Positions 54,155 through 62,748 of a DNA stretch of 64,000 bases are shown piece by piece. A model generated the notes under the pieces. That model saw only the letters and a list, made by a program, of their open reading frames with translations. It was not told the origin of the DNA and did no database searches. Position numbers and translations under genes: made by a program. Origin of the DNA: Planomicrobium sp. YIM 101495. Its GTDB lineage: Bacteria > Bacillota > Bacilli > Bacillales_A > Planococcaceae. Every line of letters begins with the position of its first letter. The first letter of the stretch is position 1. Location of the stretch: contig NZ_WLZW01000001.1 of NCBI RefSeq assembly GCF_009707665.1, positions 1,240,001 through 1,304,000 of the forward strand, written 5' to 3'.

Positions 54155-54412
54155 GTCCGGTTATCTTGGGTGGATCCCCGGTTATCCAAATTCAACCCCA
54201 ACCCAATCTTGCCTCGGAGCGGCCGCGGCCGCTCCCATCAAATCGGATCCTGGTTTTAAGTAGTTACTCGGCGGTGATAGGGGGAAATGCGATGAATGCC
54301 GTTCAAGTGGCGACGAACGTCACTTAACTCTCTTCCTATAACAATTATCTGCAAACGAATGTAAGTTAACTCACGACGAATACAAGTTATCGACCCGCAA
54401 ACGCCGGTTACT
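54155..54412. repeat. 21-bp periodic intergenic array B
   Basis: GGTTA begins at 54159 and 54180 (21 bp apart). After a break, cores ACTTA, AATTA, AGTTA, AGTTA and GGTTA begin at 54322, 54343, 54364, 54385 and 54406, each exactly 21 bp apart. Confidence 0.75.
54217..54234. other. Perfect 18-bp GC palindrome
   Basis: GAGCGGCCGCGGCCGCTC equals its own reverse complement and contains two overlapping GCGGCCGC octamers. It lies between the two halves of array B and is far more GC-rich than its surroundings. Confidence 0.8.
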
Positions 54413-54424
54413 TTCCAAGTCAAC

Positions 54425-54464
54425 AAAAAACCGGACCCAAGAGAGCGCGTTCTCCAGGATCCGG
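54425..54464 (-). terminator. Terminator of the OpuA operon
   Basis: CCGGATCC and GG(G)TCCGG pair around a ~22-nt loop, followed on the minus strand by TTTTTTG. It sits just beyond the OpuAC stop. Confidence 0.75.
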
Positions 54465-54479
54465 AAAAGTTTCCTTCTA

Positions 54480-55400
54480 TTATTCAGCTGGCGTCAAGTC
54501 TTCAATCGAGTCGATGTCCATGTAAGTTGGCACGACGAAACCGATTTTAGCGCCTTCGAGGTTTGGTCCGAGGTCCACCATGTCACCGCCATAAGTTTCA
54601 AACTGCGATCCGTGTGTTCCTGGCAACCATGCAGCAACCATTGCGTCTGCTTGGCCGTCAGCTACTGCTGACCACATGACAGCGTTATCAAGTGGTGTTA
54701 CTTTCACGCTAAATCCTTGTGCTTCAAGCACTTTTGCAACAACGTTGGTCGATGCGACTTCTGTATCCCACTCAACGTATGCAAGCTCGATTTCCGTACC
54801 TTCGACAGGCTCTACTCCTTCTGTCCACTCAGCTACCTTGTCGCTGTTTTCTTCAATCCAAGTCGAAGTTGCTTCATCTACAGAAGTCCCTTCGGAAATT
54901 GACAGCATGATGCTTTCGATGTCCGCTGTTTCCCAGTAGAAGTTATCAAGAATTGCATAGGCTTCCGGGCTGTCTTGCTCCAAGCCTTCACGCACCATTG
55001 TGTTGATCGTTTCAGCGTCACCAAAGACGCCTTTTGGATCCTCAAGATATTTCAGGTCGTATTCCTGGAACTTCCAGTGCGGGCTCCAGCCTGTTACGAT
55101 GATTGGCTCTTCTTTGTCGATCGCAGCGCCAAGTTCCGTTGCCATCGCGCCTGATGAAGAAGTGACCACTTTCCAGCCGTCCATGTTTTCGTACTCTTCC
55201 GTTGCTGCTTCAGATGCTGCAACAACGCCAGCGCCCGGCTCGATCCCAGTGATCTGATAACCCATCTCTTCCCCGTAGTTCACTTCGCCTGAATCAGTTG
55301 TGCCTTCATCTTTCACTTCGTCGTCGCCGCATGCTGCAAGCAACATCATTGGTGCGACTGCAACTGCTAACCCTAGGTGTTTCCATTGAATTTTTTTCAT
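54480..55400 (-). CDS. opuAC: Glycine betaine ABC transporter substrate-binding lipoprotein
   Basis: 306 residues, lipobox LLAAC (Cys24). OpuAC-family domain with the aromatic ligand cage region VTGWSPHWKFQEYDLKYLEDP, and a second-lobe AYVEWDTEVASTNVVAKVLE, VAAWLPGTHGSQF. It binds quaternary ammonium osmoprotectants outside the membrane. It is the last gene of the ATPase-permease-binding protein operon. Normal length. Confidence 0.93.
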   Translation of the reverse strand: MKKIQWKHLGLAVAVAPMMLLAACGDDEVKDEGTTDSGEVNYGEEMGYQITGIEPGAGVVAASEAATEEYENMDGWKVVTSSSGAMATELGAAIDKEEPIIVTGWSPHWKFQEYDLKYLEDPKGVFGDAETINTMVREGLEQDSPEAYAILDNFYWETADIESIMLSISEGTSVDEATSTWIEENSDKVAEWTEGVEPVEGTEIELAYVEWDTEVASTNVVAKVLEAQGFSVKVTPLDNAVMWSAVADGQADAMVAAWLPGTHGSQFETYGGDMVDLGPNLEGAKIGFVVPTYMDIDSIEDLTPAE

Positions 55401-55456
55401 AAAATGATCATTCTCCTTTTTTTGTGAAAAATTGTCGTGCGCTCTTTCAAAAAGAC

Positions 55457-56317
55457 TTAAGCATTCGTTTTTTTCTTCGTGGAAAAGCTTTGTGTCAAAC
55501 GGTCAATGATGATCGCTAAGATGACAATTCCAAGACCAGCAACGAATCCAGTACCGACGTCGGCGCGCTGCAGTGCAGACAACACTTCGCGGCCTAGGCC
55601 CGGTGCACCGATCATCGATGCGATGACGACCATCGATAGCGCTAGCATGACGGTCTGGTTGATCCCAGCCATGATTGTCGTCTTCGCCATCGGCAGTTCC
55701 ACTTTGAACAATTTCTGTGCACCTGTACTACCGAATGCTTCCGCTGCTTCCACGAGCTCTTCGGAAACTTGGCGGATCCCCAAATTCGTGAAGCGGACGG
55801 TCGGTGGTGTCGCGAAGATCAGTGAAGCGAAGATCCCCGGCACCATCCCTATACTGAAGAATGCGACCGCCGGAATCAAATAGACGAATGCCGGCATGGT
55901 CTGCATGAAATCGAGGGTCGGCGTGATGATTTTCTCTGCTATTTTGCTCTTCGACATCAATATACCGACCGGCACCCCGATGACGACGGACAAGAGACTC
56001 GCCACGAGCACGAGTGAGAAGGACAGCATGAGCTCTTCCCATAGCCCTTGGTTCCAGACGAGCAACAGCCCGAGAATCGAGAAGATTGCGAGACCGAAGC
56101 GTTTTCCGCTCAAGAAGAATGCAAGGACAGCAACGAGCAGGATGACAATGACCGGTGGCACTGACGCAAGCATGTCTGCGAAATCCTCCAATCCGTCACC
56201 GAATTCGTTCTTGATCGGATCGAATAGGAATGCAAATGTGTCGGAGATTTTATCTGTCGCCTTCGAAACCCATCTGGATAGTGGAATTTTTTCGACGTTT
56301 TCCATGAAATTAAGCAT
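55457..56317 (-). CDS. opuAB: Glycine betaine ABC transporter permease
   Basis: 286 residues, about six to seven membrane spans after a short amphipathic start ([15 protein letters not shown]). ProW/OpuAB motifs: [39 protein letters not shown] and the ATPase-coupling loop [20 protein letters not shown]. The start at 56317 overlaps the ATPase gene stop by 8 nt; ATG 56305 is an alternative. Confidence 0.93.
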   Translation of the reverse strand: MLNFMENVEKIPLSRWVSKATDKISDTFAFLFDPIKNEFGDGLEDFADMLASVPPVIVILLVAVLAFFLSGKRFGLAIFSILGLLLVWNQGLWEELMLSFSLVLVASLLSVVIGVPVGILMSKSKIAEKIITPTLDFMQTMPAFVYLIPAVAFFSIGMVPGIFASLIFATPPTVRFTNLGIRQVSEELVEAAEAFGSTGAQKLFKVELPMAKTTIMAGINQTVMLALSMVVIASMIGAPGLGREVLSALQRADVGTGFVAGLGIVILAIIIDRLTQSFSTKKKTNA

Positions 56318-57509
56318 GTGTCAGATTCACCTCGCCTTGTCCTGCAAGTGCCGAAATCACTGCGCCGCGTACGATGATGCCGAGCAGTTTGCCATCTTCC
56401 ACAACCGTGATCGGCACCGGTGAATCATGACTGATTTCAAAAATTGCGTTCATCAATGTATCTTTCGTAACTGCCGGTGCGTCCGTTTTCAGGATTGACT
56501 CCAAGCTCGTACTGCCGCTACGAAGTGCCGCTGAAGCGTCGTCCGCTGTCACATAGCCTTGCAAATTACGCGCACTGTCCGTTACGTAAATGCTCGAGAT
56601 GCCCTCTTTTTGCATGCGATCAAGTGCCACCCGCGGACCGTGTTTTTCGATATTGACCGTTTCCGGACGCTTCATGATGTTGAACGCCGTCAAGACTTTC
56701 GAGCGGTCGACATCTTCTACGAACTTCTCGACGTAATCGTTCGCCGGGTTCATCAAAATCTCTTCCGGTGTCCCGACTTGCACGATCGATCCATCTTTCA
56801 TCAATGCGATCTTATCGCCGATGCGAAGTGCTTCGTCCAGATCATGTGTGATGAAGATGATGGTCTTGCGCATCGTTTCCTGCAGCACCAACAGCTCGTC
56901 CTGCATCTCTTTGCGGATCAACGGATCGAGTGCCGAGAACGCTTCGTCCATCAGCATTACTTCCGGATCGTTCGCAAGCGCTCTTGCAAGACCGACACGT
57001 TGCTGCATCCCGCCGGATAACTGGGATGGATATTGGTTCATATAGTTGCCGAGTCCGACCATCTCAAGAGACGTGCGCGCTTTTTTACTGCGCTCTTCTT
57101 TCGCCATTCCTTGCACTTCAAGGCCGTACTCCGCGTTTTCCAGGATCGTGCGGAACGGGAACAATCCGAACTTCTGGAACACCATACTCATTTTCGTACG
57201 ACGTACACGAAGCAGATCTTTCTTGTTCATCGTCGCAAGGTCCTCGTTATCGATGAAGACGTGCCCTTCCGTCGGGTCGATGAGACGGTTGAGCAGTCGT
57301 ACTAATGTCGACTTCCCACTTCCCGATAACCCCATGATGACGAAAATCTCGCCTGCTTCCACTTCAAATGAAGCGCGGTTGACACCGACCGTACTCCCTG
57401 TCAACTTCAGAACTTCTTCTTTCGTCTTGCCTTCACCAAGCAATTTCAAGGCTTGCTTCGAGTTTTTCCCGAACACTTTCGACAAGCCTTCCACTTTTAT
57501 CACCGGCAT
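56310..57509 (-). CDS. opuAA: Glycine betaine ABC transporter ATPase with CBS pair
   Basis: 399 residues from ATG 57509 (AGAGGTG 9 nt upstream); the 65-residue extension of the open frame is not credible. ProV/OpuAA layout: N-terminal [11 protein letters not shown], Walker [11 protein letters not shown], signature [15 protein letters not shown], Walker [14 protein letters not shown], and a C-terminal tandem CBS domain (about 275-395). The CBS pair senses ionic strength in homologues. It energises import of betaine. Confidence 0.94.
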   Translation of the reverse strand: MPVIKVEGLSKVFGKNSKQALKLLGEGKTKEEVLKLTGSTVGVNRASFEVEAGEIFVIMGLSGSGKSTLVRLLNRLIDPTEGHVFIDNEDLATMNKKDLLRVRRTKMSMVFQKFGLFPFRTILENAEYGLEVQGMAKEERSKKARTSLEMVGLGNYMNQYPSQLSGGMQQRVGLARALANDPEVMLMDEAFSALDPLIRKEMQDELLVLQETMRKTIIFITHDLDEALRIGDKIALMKDGSIVQVGTPEEILMNPANDYVEKFVEDVDRSKVLTAFNIMKRPETVNIEKHGPRVALDRMQKEGISSIYVTDSARNLQGYVTADDASAALRSGSTSLESILKTDAPAVTKDTLMNAIFEISHDSPVPITVVEDGKLLGIIVRGAVISALAGQGEVNLTHA

Positions 57510-58461
57510 AGAAACAGCACCTCTCTTACCATTTTTTTGCTCTGCATGGTCAGGAGAGTTTATGGAATTGCTCTTGCGCAACATTATTTCCCGAACAGCC
57601 CGAGCGCAACAAAAAAATTGCCGCCGACAATCGGACTTCCGTGAAAAACCCATATACCTAACTCTTTTCGAACTCCTGACGCAAAACCGTATGATAACAA
57701 CCATACGCTAAATTACCTACCTTTTCAAACCGATTCCTTCATTTCCCGCCATTTCCGATGGCTTTTCACCTGCAAAATTCACCTTAGAAAATCTCGTTTT
57801 TTTACTATACTCAACCCCCTTATCGCCTTCATGGCGGTAGCTCCGACTGTTATCTAAAAAATCTGATCCTTTTGTCATATGTGCGTGGAAAAGTTTTTGA
57901 AAAAATTTTTGTAAATCGGGTTTTTGATGCATTATTCAGCCTATTCCTTTTGGTTTTTATCCCGTTTCGTAAAATGAAACTTTGGAGGATGACAGTGAGG
58001 AATGGAGCATTTTTGGTGGTGATTTTTTGAGGGAAAGTGGAGTGCAAGTTAGAGGTGGATAAATGCGGTGCATGTATTGATCGATGTATGTGGCACCCTA
58101 GTGAATCTCAGTTTGAGTAGGGATAAGTTCTTCCGTTTTCTGGATAATAATGGTTATTTCTTGAATATTCCCGGTTACCGTCGAAATATCCTCGGTTAAA
58201 TGCTGAATATCCCCGGTTACCGATCTTGTAAATTGAAAAACAACAGGTGGACGCACATGCGCTTCTGGTGATTTACACGATGAATCCAAGTTATCTCTCG
58301 AACAATCCAAGTTATCCTCCAATGAACACCAGTTAAACTCGATTGGATACAAGTTAAACTCCTCCCAACACCGGTTATCGATCGCACACGCCGAAAACCC
58401 GCCCCAGTAAAATCACTGGAGCGGGTCGAAAAATCATTCACACAAAACCGGACTCGTGCAA
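57510..58461. other. Long intergenic region with a 21-bp periodic array
   Basis: 952 bp without a convincing gene. The part next to opuAA (57510-57720) should hold the osmoregulated promoter. The middle (57720-58080) is AT-rich with only weak frames lacking ribosome sites. The rest (58150-58380) is array C. No riboswitch or RNA gene was recognised. Confidence 0.55.
58148..58380. repeat. 21-bp periodic intergenic array C
   Basis: GGTTA begins at 58152, 58173, 58194 and 58215. After a 74-bp break, AGTTA/GGTTA begins at 58289, 58310, 58331, 58352 and 58373. Every step inside each block is exactly 21 bp. This is the longest of the three arrays. Confidence 0.85.
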
Positions 58462-58725
58462 TCACGCCCAAACGGCTTCCCATTCTTTAATGCTGTAATC
58501 TCGTGCTCCTTCTTGAACATACGGATCATTCAGGACAAGGTTTTCACAATCTTGATAAGAATCCGCCCTGTAGATCACCAAGCCGCCCGAGCCGTCTGTA
58601 AATTTTCCGTTCGCGTGGACTTTCCCTTCATTCCTCATGACCTCGAGAAATGCTAAGTGCTGCGGCCTGAATTGCTCACTTTTCTCTTGGTCAAGCATCG
58701 GCAAATGGACAGCAAAGAACTTCAT
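58462..58725 (-). CDS. YciI-family small protein
   Basis: 87 residues. YciI-like ferredoxin fold: MKFFAVHLPMLDQEKSE, LRPQHLAFLE-type helix seen as FRPQHLAFLEVMRNEGKV, GGLVIYRADSYQDCENLV and DPYVQEGARDY. The conserved His-Asp pair region is present. The family is widespread and mostly uncharacterised. It lies downstream of the PRPP-synthetase-like gene, separated by a perfect palindrome. Confidence 0.85.
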   Translation of the reverse strand: MKFFAVHLPMLDQEKSEQFRPQHLAFLEVMRNEGKVHANGKFTDGSGGLVIYRADSYQDCENLVLNDPYVQEGARDYSIKEWEAVWA

Positions 58726-58742
58726 AACATCACCTTCTTCAC

Positions 58743-58776
58743 AGCGGTGCCAGGCACTCGAGTGCCTGGCACCGCT
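58743..58776. repeat. Perfect 34-bp palindrome, GTGCCAGGCAC variant (copy 5)
   Basis: AGCGGTGCCAGGCACTC joined directly to its reverse complement, so 17+17 bp without mismatch. It is a GTGCC[AG]GACAC-type family member with one changed base per arm. It lies 6 nt beyond the PRPP-synthetase-like stop. Confidence 0.9.
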
Positions 58777-58782
58777 CTTTAT

Positions 58783-59733
58783 TCACTCAAACAATGGCGT
58801 GACCGGTTTTTCATTATGGACGTGCTCAATCGCCTCGGCCAGCAGTGGCGCGACAGAGAGGACTTTGATTTTCGGTGCCAGCTTTTCTTCCGGCAGCGCG
58901 ATCGTGTTCGTGACGACGAGTTCTGTCAGTGCGGAGGCCTCGATTTTCTGGACTGCGTCGCCTGATAGGACTGCGTGCGTCGCGCAAGCATAGATGGCTT
59001 TCGCACCGTTCGCTGCGAGGACATTAGCTGCTTTGGAAATCGTATCAGCCGTGTCGACAATGTCGACGATGATGATGACGTTTTTGCCATCGATGTCGCC
59101 GACGATTTTGACCGTTTCGGGCTCGCCGGGATGTTCTTGACGCTTATCGATGAAACCGATCGGCACGTCCAAGTAGTCCGCCATCTTGCGCGCACGCGTC
59201 AGTCCGCCGTTGTCCGGCGCCACCACGATCGCATCTTCCAAGCCTTTATCTGCAAAGTGCTTCGACAGAATCGTGCCGCCGAGCAGCTGGTCGACCGGCA
59301 TGTTGAAGAAACCTTGAAGCTGCGGTGCGTGCAAGTCCATCGTGATGACGTGCGTCGCCCCAGCCGTTTCCAGCATGTTCGCCACAAGTTTCGCGGTGAT
59401 TGGCTCGCGGCCGCTAGCTTTACGATCCTGACGTGCATAGCCGTAGAACGGGATGACGACGTTGATTGCGTCTGCAGAAGCGCGTTTCAGCGCATCGATC
59501 ATGATGAGCAGCTCCATGATGTGCTCGTTTCCAGGCTGTGAAGTCGATTGGATCAAATAAACTTCCGCCCCTCGCACACTTTCCTCGAGATTGATTTGCA
59601 CTTCCCCATCACTGAAACGTGTAATGGAGCTCTTCCCCAGCTCACATCCGAGCAGATCCGCAATTTCCTGCGCCAATTCAGGATTCGAATTCAGCGTGAA
59701 CAACCTAAAGTTCCTGCTTAGTTGGTATGGCAA
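58783..59733 (-). CDS. Ribose-phosphate pyrophosphokinase paralogue with altered active-site loops
   Basis: 316 residues, the normal Prs length. The fold is well kept ([67 protein letters not shown]). The PRPP-binding loop, normally DDIIDTAGT, reads VDIVDTADT (223-231), so the first Asp is Val and the Gly is Asp. The flexible catalytic loop KRRPRP reads KRQEHP (197-202), and SPDHGG reads APDNGG. Canonical Prs makes PRPP from ribose-5-phosphate and ATP; this copy may be impaired, regulatory or of different specificity. It is not next to glmU, the usual neighbour in Bacillus. Confidence 0.88.
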   Translation of the reverse strand: MPYQLSRNFRLFTLNSNPELAQEIADLLGCELGKSSITRFSDGEVQINLEESVRGAEVYLIQSTSQPGNEHIMELLIMIDALKRASADAINVVIPFYGYARQDRKASGREPITAKLVANMLETAGATHVITMDLHAPQLQGFFNMPVDQLLGGTILSKHFADKGLEDAIVVAPDNGGLTRARKMADYLDVPIGFIDKRQEHPGEPETVKIVGDIDGKNVIIIVDIVDTADTISKAANVLAANGAKAIYACATHAVLSGDAVQKIEASALTELVVTNTIALPEEKLAPKIKVLSVAPLLAEAIEHVHNEKPVTPLFE

Positions 59734-59963
59734 TTTGGCTTCCTCCTCCGAATGAGTCGATTGATTTTATCAGCAGGTGCGATTCGCACCTAACAAATCG
59801 TACGTTACATTATTAAATAGTTGATTATATTAGTATACAAGGCTTTCCATGCAAATAGTATAGGAAAAGATGTCGGTTTCGTGCTGGAGCACTTCGCTTT
59901 AAAGCCCGCTCCACTCGCGCTATACTAGCAACCAAGGAACGATTTCTGAAAGGTGGAGGAATA

Positions 59964-60683
59964 ATGGGACAATCGTTAGAAGGAAAAGTCGCGATTATTA
60001 CAGGAGCAGGACGCGGAATTGGGCGCTCCACAGCGCTTGCGCTAGCTGACGAAGGAGTTCGCGTCGGACTGATCGCGCGGACTGAAAAAGATCTGGAAGC
60101 AGTCGTGAAAGAAATCGAGGCGAAAGGCGGGACCGCTGCATTCGCAGCAGCTGACGTATCATCGCTCGAAGGAGTAGAAACAGCTATCGCAATGCTCACG
60201 GAAAAACTCGGCACAGCAGATATCTTGATCAATAACGCAGGTTTCGGTAGATACGCCCCTTTCATGGACCTCACGCCTGACGACTGGACAGGCATGTTCG
60301 AAGTGAACGTCCTCGGCATGTTCCATGTCACACGAACCGTGCTGCCACAGATGATCGAGAAAAAACGCGGCGACATCATCAATATCTCGTCAATGTCCGG
60401 CGTCAACGGGACGAAAGGATCGAGTGCATACAGTGCGACGAAATTCGGCGTACTCGGCATGACCCAATCACTCGCTCAGGAAATGCGCCAGCACAACATC
60501 CGCGTCTCGGCACTCACGCCAAGCCGCGTTATCACGGACTTCTCCGGTGCGGACGTTCCAGATGCAAGCGAGGAGAAATTCATGCAGCCGGAAGACATAG
60601 CCGAGTACATGATTGCCCAGCTGAAGCTGCACCCACGCATCTTCATTCCACAGTCGAGTCAGTGGGCGACGAATCCGTTCTAA
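59964..60683 (+). CDS. Short-chain dehydrogenase (3-oxoacyl-ACP reductase-like)
   Basis: 239 residues, ATG with GGTGGAGGA upstream. TGAGRGIGRS cofactor site, NNAGFGRYAPF, catalytic ISSMSGVNGTKGSSAYSATKFG. The C-terminus (LKLHPRIFIPQSSQWATNPF) resembles the YkvO/YdaD-type SDR group rather than FabG. Stands alone with its own terminator. Substrate unknown. Confidence 0.9.
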   Translation: MGQSLEGKVAIITGAGRGIGRSTALALADEGVRVGLIARTEKDLEAVVKEIEAKGGTAAFAAADVSSLEGVETAIAMLTEKLGTADILINNAGFGRYAPFMDLTPDDWTGMFEVNVLGMFHVTRTVLPQMIEKKRGDIINISSMSGVNGTKGSSAYSATKFGVLGMTQSLAQEMRQHNIRVSALTPSRVITDFSGADVPDASEEKFMQPEDIAEYMIAQLKLHPRIFIPQSSQWATNPF

Positions 60684-60696
60684 AAAAATACTTCAA

Positions 60697-60732
60697 AAAA
60701 CCGCACCAGGACTTGTCCTGGTGCGGTTTTCT
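60697..60732. terminator. Terminator between convergent genes
   Basis: AAAACCGCACCAGG pairs with CCTGGTGCGGTTTT around ACTTGT, T-runs in both directions. Serves the SDR (+) and vWA (-) genes. Confidence 0.92.
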
Positions 60733-60737
60733 TATCA

Positions 60738-61559
60738 TTACCGAAGAATATTCTTCGCCTTTGCTTCTTTCAACCACATCGGGAATTCGTTCAGCAATTG
60801 ATCGTATAAGTATTCATCAGACACTTGCGAGATGTCGTCCAAGTGGAAGAAGTTCGCATTATCGACGACGCGGCCTTCCATCGTATCGAGCTTGCGCAGC
60901 ACGTCGAAATTCGAATCGCCGATGCCGACAAATTGCCAGAAAATCGGCTGGACCGAAGAATCGCTGATGATTTTTTTGATCCCCGGTTTGCATCCACCAT
61001 CATTGATGAAAACGAGAAAGACTGGATCTTTCCCCGGATCTTCAACCGTGTATTTCCGGATGACATCCGCCATCACTTTCGGCTCATCGTTGCGGCCGAA
61101 TTTGTGCACCGCATCATTGGACAAAATATTTTTCTCGACATAGCCCATGAACGTCGCTTCGGTCGCTTCCGGCAGGCGGGAAAATTCATTGTCATACACC
61201 CACACATCCAGTTCTCCGTCATCATCGAATTGGCTGGCCACAGCCAGCACACGCTCGACCACTTCCTGCACGACGCCTTCTTTATAAAGCCGCCGCATCG
61301 AACCGGTGATATCAAGCACCACACCGACCCGCGCAGTAACGCCCTTCAAGTTCTTCTTCTCCAAAACGATGCCCGCCGCTCGTTTCTTCAGCGAGATTCC
61401 ACTCGCGAACTCCGTTTGTGGTGCTTCCTGTTTTGGCACTTCCTTGACCGAATCTTTTTTCCGCAACTCTTCCGCTGCAGGCACTTCAATCTCTGTAAGC
61501 AACTCCTTGTTCTCGTCTACCGCCTTGTTGCCTTTCTTGAACCGATCGAAAAAACCCAT
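60738..61559 (-). CDS. von Willebrand factor A domain protein (TerY/TerF-like)
   Basis: 273 residues from ATG 61559 (GGGAGG upstream); the longer frame has no ribosome site. N-terminal ~60 charged residues (MGFFDRFKKGNK start), then a vWA domain with MIDAS DITGSM (VGVVLDITGSMRRLY), a second metal-site region and FLVFINDGGCKPG. It resembles vWA proteins linked to tellurium-resistance/stress (Ter) modules, but no ter genes adjoin. Cytosolic, metal-dependent protein-interaction role probable. Confidence 0.85.
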   Translation of the reverse strand: MGFFDRFKKGNKAVDENKELLTEIEVPAAEELRKKDSVKEVPKQEAPQTEFASGISLKKRAAGIVLEKKNLKGVTARVGVVLDITGSMRRLYKEGVVQEVVERVLAVASQFDDDGELDVWVYDNEFSRLPEATEATFMGYVEKNILSNDAVHKFGRNDEPKVMADVIRKYTVEDPGKDPVFLVFINDGGCKPGIKKIISDSSVQPIFWQFVGIGDSNFDVLRKLDTMEGRVVDNANFFHLDDISQVSDEYLYDQLLNEFPMWLKEAKAKNILR

Positions 61560-61644
61560 TCTGAATTCCTCCCTTTTACTGCTCTTTCTTCTATTATAAA
61601 TGTCCGCATGAAAAGGTGACAGCAATTTCCAGCTTTTCAGGTAC

Positions 61645-61716
61645 AAAAAAACCGAAGCTTCATCCGCTTCGGAAACTCCTTCATAAAATGAAAAAAGCGC
61701 TCCCTATAGGAGCTGC
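61645..61716 (-). terminator. Tandem terminators after the 52-residue gene
   Basis: Two hairpins on the minus strand, each followed by six T: GCAGCTCC-TATAG-GGAGCGC (61697-61716) and CCGAAGC-GGATGAA-GCTTCGG (61652-61672). They insulate the vWA gene promoter. Confidence 0.75.
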
Positions 61717-61726
61717 CTTGCTTCAT

Positions 61727-61885
61727 TTATTTATTGACCAAATCCTGATCCGTATAGGTGATTCCTTCAACTGCACTTGTACCTTCACGTAAAGCTTTGG
61801 CGAAATCGTCCTGATCTTTCACAAATAGAATCCGGGTTTGTCCAACCTGTGGTTTGCGTTTATTCACATAATCTGTTTTTCGCAT
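61727..61885 (-). CDS. Small hypothetical protein
   Basis: 52 residues, ATG 61885 with GGGGGTG 8 nt upstream, TAA at 61729-61727, followed by tandem terminators. Begins MRKTDYVNKRKPQVGQTR and ends with an acidic half (DQDDFAKALREGTSAVEGIT). Soluble, no Cys, no membrane span. The good ribosome site and terminator support a true gene. Family not recognised. Confidence 0.65.
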   Translation of the reverse strand: MRKTDYVNKRKPQVGQTRILFVKDQDDFAKALREGTSAVEGITYTDQDLVNK

Positions 61886-61975
61886 CCAATTCACCCCCTG
61901 CATCGTGGAAATCTTAAAAGATCCCCATATATCATGTATTCCCCATTTTAGAGAAAGTTAAACATGTTATTAGGT

Positions 61976-62019
61976 GAGTGTCTGGCACCCGAGTGCCAGA
62001 CACTCCAGTGCCAGACATT
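61976..62019. repeat. GTGCCAGACAC palindromic repeat (copy 6)
   Basis: GAGTGTCTGGCAC (61976-61988) pairs with GTGCCAGACACTC (61993-62005), followed by an extra half-site AGTGCCAGACATTT. The half-plus-whole structure matches copy 1 in mirror order. Confidence 0.85.
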
Positions 62020-62030
62020 TTCCATTCACA

Positions 62031-62070
62031 AAATTGCCCAATGAGAAAACTTGCTCAATGGGCAATTTTT
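62031..62070 (+). terminator. Hairpin with T-run upstream of the TetR gene
   Basis: ATTGCCCAATGAG pairs with CTCAATGGGCAAT (one mismatch) around ~8 nt, followed by TTTTT. No plus-strand gene precedes it, so it may insulate the TetR/MMPL operon or act in its leader. Confidence 0.6.
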
Positions 62071-62110
62071 ATGCTATAACTTTCTAGGGAATAAAAAATG
62101 AGGTGACGAG

Positions 62111-62722
62111 TTGAAAGATGTTGGGTTACGGGACCAGAAGAAACTGGCGACACGCAGAAGTTTGGCAGAAGCGGCTTTTGAGCTGGCGGTGGAGCGCGGC
62201 GTGGACGGGTTCGTCGTCGAGGACGTCGCGCGGAAAGCCGGGTATTCACGGCGGACATTTGCGAATTACTTTTCATGTAAGGAAGAAGCGATTGCGAATT
62301 CCTTCGCGCTGGATAATTTCCGGCGCTGGGAAGACCGGGGGGATTTTTCACCGGAGCACCATACACCGCTCAGCACCATCGAGCTGTTCATTCGGCGCAG
62401 CTTTTCAATCAACAAACTGATTCGTCTCAATCGACTCATCTCGCTTTCACGAGAACACCCTGCGCTCCGCCTTCATGTGACGGGTGTGCTCAGGGACGTG
62501 CAGGATTTTGCAAGGCTCGGTATTCGTGAAGAGTTCGGCAGCGCTTATCCGGAAGAGTATTATCATGTCCTGATCGGTGCCGTGTTCGGTGCGATTTTGC
62601 CGGTGCTCGATGAAAGCATCGAAGTCCGCTTGCCATCCGGGAATGAACCGGACGGAGCGGACAATGCGTTCGACGACTACATGGCGATAGTTTTCGCCCA
62701 GTTACGCAAAGGCTTCAACTAA
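62111..62722 (+). CDS. TetR-family regulator
   Basis: 203 residues, TTG start after GAGGTGA. HTH at about 10-58 (RRSLAEAAFELAVERGVDGF, VEDVARKAGYSRRTFANYFSCKEEAI). The C-terminal ligand domain is helical. It is 26 nt upstream of an MMPL-type efflux gene, the usual arrangement for a repressor of an exporter. Confidence 0.92.
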   Translation: MKDVGLRDQKKLATRRSLAEAAFELAVERGVDGFVVEDVARKAGYSRRTFANYFSCKEEAIANSFALDNFRRWEDRGDFSPEHHTPLSTIELFIRRSFSINKLIRLNRLISLSREHPALRLHVTGVLRDVQDFARLGIREEFGSAYPEEYYHVLIGAVFGAILPVLDESIEVRLPSGNEPDGADNAFDDYMAIVFAQLRKGFN

Positions 62723-62748
62723 TACAACAAGAGAACGGAGTTGCACTT

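Larger units (their letters stand above)
53962..54479. other. Intergenic region with two 21-bp periodic stretches
   Basis: 518 bp without a convincing gene (a 67-codon frame at 54124-54327 lacks a ribosome site and overlaps the repeats). It holds periodic array B, an 18-bp GC palindrome and the terminator of the OpuA operon. Confidence 0.55.

Noticed and set aside
54124..54327. 67-codon frame between the BCCT and OpuAC genes
   Set aside because: It overlaps array B and the GC palindrome, has no ribosome site and resembles no protein.
57510..57704. 65-residue N-terminal extension of the OpuA ATPase
   Set aside because: The sequence is Cys/Arg-rich and unlike the family; the ATG at 57509 has a good ribosome site and gives the normal OpuAA start.
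57717..58047. Short minus-strand frames (65-71 codons) upstream of the OpuA operon
   Set aside because: They overlap each other in different frames, lack ribosome sites and lie in AT-rich DNA; treated as non-coding.
58148..58380. Possible CRISPR array
   Set aside because: The repeated core is only 5-8 bp within a 21-bp unit, there is no constant repeat of 25 bp or more with unique spacers, and no cas genes are present.
60825..61619. 264-codon plus-strand frame opposite the vWA gene
   Set aside because: Antisense shadow of a gene with a recognisable domain; no ribosome site and an implausible composition.
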